Shown one piece after another: positions 1-5,698 of a stretch of 7,285 bases of DNA; the stretch's first letter is position 1; every line of letters begins with the position of its first letter. Source of the stretch: Lachnospiraceae bacterium (GTDB lineage: Bacteria > Bacillota > Clostridia > Lachnospirales > Lachnospiraceae); the NCBI GenBank assembly GCA_900770785.1, contig CAAGLJ010000178.1, positions 1 through 7,285 on the forward strand, read 5' to 3'. The notes under the pieces were generated by a model, which searched no databases, was not told the origin of the DNA, and worked only from the letters and a program-made list of their open reading frames with translations. The position numbers and the translations under genes were made by a program.

Positions 1-21
1 AGACGTGTGCTCTTCCGATCT
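1..21. other. Illumina TruSeq adapter remnant (non-genomic)
   Basis: The first 21 bases match the 3' part of the Illumina TruSeq read-2 adapter (AGACGTGTGC... ending in CCGATC plus the ligation T at 21). Genomic sequence therefore begins at 22. This is untrimmed library sequence at a contig end and should be masked. The match is from memory of the adapter sequence and is exact over its length. Confidence 0.96.
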
Positions 22-65
22 GAATACCTGTCCATTTTTTTCAGAATGGACAGGTATTCTTTTTT
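22..65. terminator. Strong rho-independent terminator hairpin at contig edge
   Basis: Bases 22-36 (GAATACCTGTCCATT) and 45-59 (AATGGACAGGTATTC) are perfect reverse complements: a 15-bp stem with an 8-nt loop. A T-run at 60-65 follows on the plus strand, so it would stop transcripts entering from the left. Read on the minus strand the same stem lies about 50 nt past the stop codon of the large gene and is preceded by an A-run, the usual form of a bidirectional terminator. The minus-strand U-tract would lie at bases replaced by adapter, so termination of the large gene is inferred rather than fully visible. Confidence 0.85.
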
Positions 66-111
66 ATAACTCTAATTGAATAGCAGTATTTTCCCAGGAG
101 TCTTTTTCAGT

Positions 112-3100
112 TTACTCAACCGCAGGTTCCATAGCAGAAGGCTGCATGGAGGAAGACTCCATGGAGGAAGACTCCAGATGAGAAGATTCGGCGTCAGTTT
201 GCTGCGTAACGGGCCGCTCCAGCTTCTTCTTTGCGGTAGACAGCATCAGCTTGATACGATTCAGCTGATTAACCTCACTGGCACCGGGATCGTAGTCGAT
301 GGCAACAATATTGGAATCCGGGTAGCGGTGACGCAGCTCCTTAATTACCCCCTTGCCCACTACATGGTTTGGCAGACAGCCAAAGGGCTGGGCACAGACG
401 ATATTAGGGGCACCACAGTGGATTAATTCAATCATTTCTCCTGTTAAGAACCAGCCTTCTCCGGTTTGATTTCCCAAAGAAACAATGGGAGAGGCATATT
501 TAGCCAAAGTATAAATAGAAGAAGGCGGATCAAAATGCCGGCTCTTTTTAAAGGCCTTTGCAGCAGGAGACCGCATGAATTCAAGAGCTTTAATACCAAG
601 GCGGGCATTGCGTGCCGACTTTTTACTGGTTCCCAGATTTTCAGCCTTATAAATCTGGTTATAGAAGCAGTACAGCATGAAGTCCAGTAAGTCTGGCATA
701 ACCGCTTCGGCACCTTCTTTTTCCAGAAGGCCTACAAGATTATTATTGGCAGCAGGAGAGAATTTTACCAGAATTTCACCTACAATGCCCACTCTGGGCT
801 TTCTTAAGTCTTCATTAATGGGAAGGGCATCAAAGTCGGCAATGATGCTGCGGCATATGGAAGCAAATTTCATAAAGCCGGGCTTTTTACCGGAAACAAA
901 TTCCTGACATACCTTTTTCCATTTTTCATGTAAGGCATCCGCAGAGCCGGGGGTTATCTCATAGGGGCGCATACGATAGAGGCAGCGCATAAAAATATCT
1001 CCGAAAATAGCCCCGTAAACTGCCCGCAAAATCAGGCCGGGGGTCAGCTTAAAGCCGGGATTGGTCTCAATACCGCCCAGATTCAGGGAAATAACCGGAA
1101 TCTGCTCCATTCCTGCCTTTTCCAGAGCGCGTCGGATGAAACCGATATAATTGGTGGCACGGCAGCCACCGCCGGTCTGGGAAATAATCAGAGCGGTTTT
1201 CTTTAAATCGTACTTTCCGCTATGTAAGGCATCCATTAGCTGACCTACCACCAGAAGGGAAGGGTAGCAGGCATCATTATTTACATATTTTAATCCCATA
1301 TCAACAGAATGCTTGTTGTCATTATTTAATACCTCAAAGTGGTAGCCACAGGCATTAAAGGCAGGCTCCAGGATGTCAAAATGAATAGGAGACATCTGAG
1401 GACAGAGGATAGTATACTCCTTACGCATTTCCTCTGTAAATACCACCTTGTCAATGGCAGAGGAAGAAACCACTCTGCCCTGTGCAGCCTTCTTTTTGGC
1501 CTCAATGGCAGAAAGTAGGGAGCGGATACGGATTCTGGCTGCTCCCAGGTTATTGACCTCATCAATTTTTAAGCAGGTGTAGATTTTGTCTGAACCGGAG
1601 AGAATATCGTTCACCTGGTCGGTGGTTACTGCATCCAGACCGCAGCCAAAGGAGTTTAACTGAATCAAATCCAGGTAGTCAACGGTTTTTACATAGCTTG
1701 CTGCCGCATAAAGGCGGGAATGATACATCCACTGGTCGGAAACGATAAGGGGCCTTTCCGGTTTTACCAGGTGGGAGATGGAATCTTCCGTTAAAACAGC
1801 CACATCATAGGAGGTAATCAGCTCTGGAATACCATGATTGATTTCCGGATCCAGATGATAGGGACGACCAGCCAGCACAATACCCTGTTTGCCGTTTAGC
1901 TGCAAATAAGCCAGGACTTCTTCTCCCTTTTGATGAGTTTCCTCACGAACCAGCTCCATTTCTGCCCAGCCGGCAGCCACTGCTTCGGTAAGCTCAGCCA
2001 AAGGAATGTCAGGGAATTCTTTTTCCAAAGCCTGAACAATCGTTTCCGTGGTGGCAAAGGACATGAAAGGATTACGGAAGGAAACCTCTCCGCGTCCGAT
2101 TTCTTCTACGTTGTTTTTAATATTTTCAGAATAAGAGGTTACGATGGGGCAGTTATAGTGGTTATTAGCCTCCTCAAATTCATTCCGCTCGTAAAATACG
2201 GCAGGATAGAAGATAAAGTCCACCTTCTGCTTAATCAGCCAGCTGATATGCCCATGTACCAGCTTGGCAGGATAACATTCGGATTCACTGGGAATGGATT
2301 CGATTCCCAGTTCGTAAATCTGGTGAGTAGAGCTGGGAGACAGCACTACAGAATAACCCAGCCGGGTAAAAAAGGTAAACCAGAAGGGGTAATTTTCATA
2401 CATATTTAAGACTCTGGGAATACCCACAGACCCTCTGACAGCTTCATTACCGGGCAAAGGCTCGTAGGAGAAGAGCCTTTTCAGCTTATACTCAAAAAGG
2501 TTGGGAACCTGTTTTTTACTTTTTTGTTTTCCCAGGCCCCGCTCGCAGCGGTTACCGGAAATGTACTGGCGTCCACCGGTAAACCTGTTTACGGTAAGGC
2601 GGCAGTTGTTGGTACAGGCCTTACATTTTGCCATAGAGGTTTCATACTCCAGATCAGAAATCTGCTGCAGGGAGAGCATGGTAGTCTGGTAGTCCGGTGT
2701 ATATTTTTCTCTGGCAATCAGGGCGGCACCAAAGGCACCCATGATACCCGCAATATCCGGGCGAATGGCCTTACAGCCGGCAATTTTTTCAAAGCTGCGA
2801 AGAACCGCATCATTATAGAAGGTACCTCCCTGAACCACGATTTCCTGCCCCAAATCGGAAGCATCAGATACCTTGATTACCTTAAATAAAGCATTTTTTA
2901 TTACAGAATAAGCCAGGCCGGCAGAAATATCAGCTACAGAAGCCCCTTCCTTTTGTGCCTGCTTCACATTGGAATTCATAAACACGGTACAGCGGGTACC
3001 CAAATCAATAGGATGTTCGGCAAAAAGTGCCGCTTTTGCAAAATCCTGTACACTCAAATTAAGAGATTTGGCGAAGGTTTCAATAAAAGAGCCGCAGCCG

Positions 3101-4440
3101 GAGGAACAGGCTTCGTTCAGCTGTACGCTGTCCACCGTTTTTTTCTTGATTTTGATGCACTTCATATCCTGTCCGCCGATGTCCAGGATACAATCTACGG
3201 AAGGATTGAAGAAAGCCGCAGCATAGTAGTGTGCTACCGTTTCCACCTCACCGTCATCCAGTAAAAAGGCAGCCTTCATAAGAGCCTCTCCATAGCCGGT
3301 GGAGCAGGAGCGTACAATGTGGGCATCTTCGGGAAGCTTCCGGTAAATATCCTCGATGGCTCCGATGGCAGTCTGTAAAGGGCTTCCGTTATTATTACTG
3401 TAAAAAGAGTACAGCAATGAGCCGTCCTCTCCTACCAGAGCAATTTTCGTGGTAGTAGAGCCGGCATCTATACCCAGATAGCAGTTTCCGGAATAATTTT
3501 CCAGAAAAGCCGTTTTTACGCAGTGGCTTTCATGGCGGGTACGGAATTCTTCGTATTCCGATTCATCCTTAAATAAAGGCTCCAGACGGTTTACCTCAAA
3601 CTGAATGGCAATATCCTGAGACAGCATATGTACCAGTTCTTCCAGGGAAAAAGCGGTCTCTTTTGCATTCAGGGCAGACCCAAAGGCGGCAAAAAGGTGA
3701 GAATTTTCCAAATCAATAATATGCTCATTATCCAGATTCAGTGTACGGATAAAAGCTGCCTTCAGCTGATCCAGAAAATGCAGAGGGCCTCCCAGGAAAG
3801 CGACGTGCCCACGGATTGGCTTACCACAGGCCAGGCCACTGATGGTCTGATTCACTACTGCCTGAAAAATAGAAGCGGATAAATCCTCTTTGGTGGCACC
3901 ATCATTAATCAGGGGCTGAATATCCGTTTTGGCAAAAACACCACAGCGGGCAGCAATAGTATACAGAGATTGATAATTTTTGGCGTATTCATTTAAGCCG
4001 GAGGCATCCGTCTGAAGAAGGGAAGCCATCTGATCGATGAAGGAGCCGGTACCGCCTGCACAGATTCCGTTCATCCGCTGTTCCACGTTTCCTCCTTCAA
4101 AATAGATGATTTTGGCATCCTCACCGCCCAGCTCAATGGCTACGTCGGTTTGGGGAGCCAGCTCCTGCAGGGCTGTGGAAACAGCGATTACTTCCTGCTC
4201 AAAAGGAATACCCAGAAGGTTGGCAAGTGCCAGTCCCCCGGAACCGGTGATTACCGGATGGGTCAAAAGATTACCCAGCTGTTCATGGGCCTTGATTACC
4301 AAATCGGTCAAAGTTTCTTTGATGTTGGCAAAATGTCGCTTGTAGTCAGCGAAAATAAGTTGCTTTTTGGCATCCAGAAGTGCCACCTTTACGGTGGTGG
4401 AGCCAATGTCAATTCCTAAAGTAAAATCCTTGTTTATCAT
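112..4440 (-). CDS. Fused 2-hydroxyacyl-CoA dehydratase activator (two ASKHA modules) with DUF2229 and HgdB-like domains
   Basis: This 1442-residue protein belongs to the BadF/BcrA/HgdC activator family fused to dehydratase-like parts. Module 1 (about 5-260) has phosphate motif GIDIGSTTVK, ELGGEDAK (103-110) and cysteines C127 and C166. Module 2 (about 320-577) repeats this with GIDAGSTTTK, DIGGQDMK (420-427), C445 and C484. A linker carries C606, C609, C613 and C632. A DUF2229-like region follows (about 674-975; SESECYPAKL, FGCGLDA), then an HgdB/D-component-like region (about 1008-1400; NNDACYP, GGGCRATNY, QPFGCLPNH). In the family, ATP hydrolysis drives one low-potential electron from an activator [4Fe-4S] cluster to the dehydratase; the substrate here is unknown. 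Start: ATG at 4440 has GAAAGG seven bases upstream; an in-frame GTG at 4500 is less likely. The protein should be cytosolic. The C-terminus ends in pentapeptide repeats. Double-cubane-type reductase chemistry is an alternative. Confidence 0.92.
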   Translation of the reverse strand: MINKDFTLGIDIGSTTVKVALLDAKKQLIFADYKRHFANIKETLTDLVIKAHEQLGNLLTHPVITGSGGLALANLLGIPFEQEVIAVSTALQELAPQTDVAIELGGEDAKIIYFEGGNVEQRMNGICAGGTGSFIDQMASLLQTDASGLNEYAKNYQSLYTIAARCGVFAKTDIQPLINDGATKEDLSASIFQAVVNQTISGLACGKPIRGHVAFLGGPLHFLDQLKAAFIRTLNLDNEHIIDLENSHLFAAFGSALNAKETAFSLEELVHMLSQDIAIQFEVNRLEPLFKDESEYEEFRTRHESHCVKTAFLENYSGNCYLGIDAGSTTTKIALVGEDGSLLYSFYSNNNGSPLQTAIGAIEDIYRKLPEDAHIVRSCSTGYGEALMKAAFLLDDGEVETVAHYYAAAFFNPSVDCILDIGGQDMKCIKIKKKTVDSVQLNEACSSGCGSFIETFAKSLNLSVQDFAKAALFAEHPIDLGTRCTVFMNSNVKQAQKEGASVADISAGLAYSVIKNALFKVIKVSDASDLGQEIVVQGGTFYNDAVLRSFEKIAGCKAIRPDIAGIMGAFGAALIAREKYTPDYQTTMLSLQQISDLEYETSMAKCKACTNNCRLTVNRFTGGRQYISGNRCERGLGKQKSKKQVPNLFEYKLKRLFSYEPLPGNEAVRGSVGIPRVLNMYENYPFWFTFFTRLGYSVVLSPSSTHQIYELGIESIPSESECYPAKLVHGHISWLIKQKVDFIFYPAVFYERNEFEEANNHYNCPIVTSYSENIKNNVEEIGRGEVSFRNPFMSFATTETIVQALEKEFPDIPLAELTEAVAAGWAEMELVREETHQKGEEVLAYLQLNGKQGIVLAGRPYHLDPEINHGIPELITSYDVAVLTEDSISHLVKPERPLIVSDQWMYHSRLYAAASYVKTVDYLDLIQLNSFGCGLDAVTTDQVNDILSGSDKIYTCLKIDEVNNLGAARIRIRSLLSAIEAKKKAAQGRVVSSSAIDKVVFTEEMRKEYTILCPQMSPIHFDILEPAFNACGYHFEVLNNDNKHSVDMGLKYVNNDACYPSLLVVGQLMDALHSGKYDLKKTALIISQTGGGCRATNYIGFIRRALEKAGMEQIPVISLNLGGIETNPGFKLTPGLILRAVYGAIFGDIFMRCLYRMRPYEITPGSADALHEKWKKVCQEFVSGKKPGFMKFASICRSIIADFDALPINEDLRKPRVGIVGEILVKFSPAANNNLVGLLEKEGAEAVMPDLLDFMLYCFYNQIYKAENLGTSKKSARNARLGIKALEFMRSPAAKAFKKSRHFDPPSSIYTLAKYASPIVSLGNQTGEGWFLTGEMIELIHCGAPNIVCAQPFGCLPNHVVGKGVIKELRHRYPDSNIVAIDYDPGASEVNQLNRIKLMLSTAKKKLERPVTQQTDAESSHLESSSMESSSMQPSAMEPAVE
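115..189 (-). repeat. 15-bp tandem repeat encoding C-terminal pentapeptides
   Basis: Two identical 15-bp units, CATGGAGGAAGACTC, lie at 145-159 and 160-174. Degenerate units lie at 175-189, 130-144 and 115-129. In the large protein they encode ESSHL, ESSSM, ESSSM, QPSAM and EPAVE (residues 1418-1442), a polar, probably disordered tail beyond the last folded domain. The unit length is a multiple of three, so copy-number change would alter tail length without a frameshift. Confidence 0.85.
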
Positions 4441-4447
4441 AGAGTTA

Positions 4448-4453
4448 CCTTTC
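4448..4453 (-). promoter_or_regulatory. Ribosome binding site deciding the start of the large gene
   Basis: On the minus strand GAAAGG stands seven bases before the ATG at 4440. The protein from this ATG begins MINKDFTLGIDIGSTT, with the phosphate-binding motif at the normal distance from the N-terminus. The upstream GTG (4500) has only a weak AAAGAG, and the ATG at 4455 has AGG directly abutting it. Confidence 0.7.
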
Positions 4454-4474
4454 ATCCTGATAGTTGTTGCTTCA

Positions 4475-4584
4475 TGACTGTCCACTATCTTTACAGTCAC
4501 TATACTCTTTCAAGTTTAAATCCAAACCCGCAAAGAGTAAATATTTTTTTAAAGTTGACAATCTTTATCCAGATTATCAACTTT
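4475..4584 (-). promoter_or_regulatory. Structured 5' leader with three successive hairpins
   Basis: Between the predicted minus-strand transcription start and the ATG at 4440 three inverted repeats follow one another. H1: arms 4571-4584 and 4551-4564, 14 bp with one mismatch, 6-nt loop. H2: arms 4532-4539 and 4503-4510 (TACTCTTT/AAAGAGTA), with a further inner GTTT/AAAC pairing. H3: arms 4493-4499 and 4475-4481 (TGACTGT/ACAGTCA), an 11-nt loop, ending about 21 nt before the ribosome binding site. None is followed by a U-run, so none is a terminator. I recognise no known riboswitch class. A cis-acting regulatory or stabilising role is inference; the AT-richness makes some chance pairing likely. 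Confidence 0.45.
4551..4584. repeat. Inverted repeat overlapping the predicted minus-strand start site
   Basis: AAAGTTGACAATCT (4551-4564) and AGATTATCAACTTT (4571-4584) are reverse complements except for one position. The predicted +1 of the minus promoter (about 4581-4583) falls at the outer edge of this repeat. It could be an operator bound by a dimeric repressor, or a hairpin at the very 5' end of the mRNA that protects it from decay. Confidence 0.6.
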
Positions 4585-4588
4585 TACT

Positions 4589-4617
4589 ATTATATTCTCT
4601 GATTGCAGGAATAGCAA
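4589..4617 (-). promoter_or_regulatory. Sigma-A-type promoter for the large minus-strand gene
   Basis: On the minus strand TTGCTA (4617-4612) and a perfect TATAAT (4594-4589) are separated by exactly 17 bases. The expected start is near 4582, giving a leader of about 142 nt. The sequence upstream (4621-4690) is strongly AT-rich, as in an UP element. Confidence 0.8.
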
Positions 4618-4699
4618 CGCAAAAAACCACAAATTTTAGAGAAAAATGATTAAACTTTCTAAATAATTTATAATATTTTTTCTTTTCAAAAGTGGAACA

Positions 4700-4728
4700 T
4701 TTACTTTTAAAGTCCCCTTTGCTAAAAT
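4700..4728 (+). promoter_or_regulatory. Extended -10 promoter for the plus-strand cluster
   Basis: TTTACT (4700-4705) and TAAAAT (4723-4728) are 17 bases apart, and TG stands one base upstream of the -10 (TGCTAAAAT), an extended -10 element. The expected start is near 4735, leaving a leader of about 55 nt. A perfect palindrome ACTTTTAAAGT (4703-4713) overlaps the -35 and spacer and is a possible, weakly supported operator. Confidence 0.65.
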
Positions 4729-4780
4729 AGAAGCATTCAAACGTTCGCAGAAAAAAGAAGAAGAACGGTACTTAAAGAAT

Positions 4781-4785
4781 GGAGG
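4781..4785 (+). promoter_or_regulatory. Ribosome binding site deciding the rhomboid-like start
   Basis: GGAGG stands five bases before the ATG at 4791. The in-frame ATG at 4779 overlaps this site (ATGGAGG) and has no comparable site of its own, so 4791 is the start. Confidence 0.85.
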
Positions 4786-4790
4786 ACATT

Positions 4791-5648
4791 ATGAAGCAGA
4801 GTTTTTTGGATAGAATGGAGAGAAAATTGGGGAAGTATGCGATACGAAACCTATCCCTGTATTTGATTATCTGCTATGCATTTGGTTATATTATTCAGTT
4901 GGTAAACGTTAATTTTTTTACTTATCTTACCCTGGAACCCATGTATGTTTTGCGGGGACAGATCTGGAGGCTGTTCACCTGGATTCTGGTTCCTCCCTCA
5001 TCCTCCAATATTCTTTTTGTTCTGCTGATGCTGTATTTTTATTATTCCATCGGCAACAATATGGAGAGAATATGGGGAGCCTGGAGATATAATATCTATT
5101 TGCTTTCAGGTATGCTTTTTACCATCCTGGGAGCCTTTCTCGTCTATGCCATTTATTATTTTGGCTATGGGACAACGGCCATAGGCATTGGAGTCTACGT
5201 CAGTACCTACTATGTGAATATGTCCATTTTCCTGGCCTACGCAGCGACCTTTCCCAATATGCAGGTGGTGACCTTTTTGCTGTTTATCCCCATTCCCATA
5301 CGGGTAAAATGGCTGGGAATTATCTATGGGGCCATACTGGCCTATGAAGCAATTTTCAGCAATATGGTGGGACGGATTATGATTCTGGCCTCCCTGCTTA
5401 ACTTTATCCTGTTTTTCCTGGTTTCACGAAACCGGATGTATGCGTCTCCAAAGGAAATCCACAGGCGACAGGTTTATCGGCAGCAGGTGAAGAAGATGCA
5501 GCCCATAACGAAACACAAGTGTGCAATCTGCGGGCGGACGGATGAATCCAATCCTGAATTGGAATTCCGTTTTTGCTCTAAGTGTGATGGCAATTATGAG
5601 TACTGCCAGGATCACCTTTTCACCCATGAGCATTTTAAATCCCATTAA
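4791..5648 (+). CDS. Rhomboid-fold membrane protein, predicted catalytically inactive, with C-terminal zinc-ribbon-like domain
   Basis: The 285-residue protein has about six hydrophobic segments (roughly 21-40, 72-88, 100-124, 138-154, 172-190 and 195-212) and then a soluble tail. Rhomboid features visible are the loop-1 WR motif (RGQIWRLFTW, 55-64), the region 100-124 resembling rhomboid TM3, and FPNMQVVTFLLFIPIPIRVK (154-173) after TM4. The catalytic GxSG of TM4 is not present: YVNM (141-144) aligns there, and the TM6 histidine is replaced within ILASLLN (198-204). It therefore resembles iRhom/Derlin-type pseudoproteases. The tail has CAIC (244-247), CSKC (262-265), C272 and several histidines to the end, consistent with one or two bound zinc ions, probably on the cytosolic side. 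It is the first gene after the plus promoter and probably leads an operon. Its partner and function are unknown; membrane-protein binding or chaperoning is inferred. Confidence 0.85.
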   Translation: MKQSFLDRMERKLGKYAIRNLSLYLIICYAFGYIIQLVNVNFFTYLTLEPMYVLRGQIWRLFTWILVPPSSSNILFVLLMLYFYYSIGNNMERIWGAWRYNIYLLSGMLFTILGAFLVYAIYYFGYGTTAIGIGVYVSTYYVNMSIFLAYAATFPNMQVVTFLLFIPIPIRVKWLGIIYGAILAYEAIFSNMVGRIMILASLLNFILFFLVSRNRMYASPKEIHRRQVYRQQVKKMQPITKHKCAICGRTDESNPELEFRFCSKCDGNYEYCQDHLFTHEHFKSH

Positions 5649-5660
5649 AGGTAAATAAAG

Positions 5661-5681
5661 GGCAGGCAGAGTCAGCCTGCC
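5661..5681 (+). other. GC-rich intercistronic hairpin
   Basis: GGCAGGC (5661-5667) and GCCTGCC (5675-5681) form a perfect 7-bp stem with a 7-nt loop, between the rhomboid-like stop codon and the ribosome binding site of the next gene. No T-run follows, so it is not a standard terminator. It may stabilise or separate segments of the polycistronic mRNA, or tune translation of the sigma-like gene, whose ribosome binding site begins six bases later. Confidence 0.6.
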
Positions 5682-5686
5682 GGATG

Positions 5687-5691
5687 AGGAG
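5687..5691 (+). promoter_or_regulatory. Ribosome binding site deciding the sigma-like start
   Basis: AGGAG lies seven bases before the ATG at 5699. An in-frame ATG at 5684 sits directly on top of this site and has only hairpin sequence upstream, so 5699 is preferred. Confidence 0.85.
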
Positions 5692-5698
5692 AAAGAAT

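Noticed and set aside
1930..2409. 159-codon plus-strand open frame opposite the large gene
   Set aside because: It lies entirely inside the well-supported minus-strand gene, its translation has no recognisable domain, and it has no convincing promoter. The same holds for the shorter plus-strand frames between 76 and 4345.
4441..4500. GTG at 4500 as start of the large gene (20 extra residues)
   Set aside because: The upstream site is weak, the extra residues lie before the normal N-terminus of the family, and hairpin H3 covers this part. ATG 4440 with GAAAGG at seven bases is better.
4555..4560. Perfect TTGACA as a plus-strand -35
   Set aside because: No -10-like box lies 16-18 bases downstream (4578-4583 is CAACTT); the hexamer is part of the inverted repeat arm.
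4464..4649. 61-codon plus-strand frame in the divergent intergenic region
   Set aside because: AT-rich, no ribosome binding site, begins inside the large gene's leader and runs through the minus promoter; no protein features.
4742..4767. CGTTC/GAACG inverted repeat in the rhomboid-like gene's leader
   Set aside because: Only five base pairs with a 16-base loop; expected by chance.
5424..5645. Minus-strand frames within the rhomboid-like and sigma-like genes (also 6016-6421)
   Set aside because: They are antisense shadows of strongly supported plus-strand genes with no domain signal or upstream ribosome binding site.
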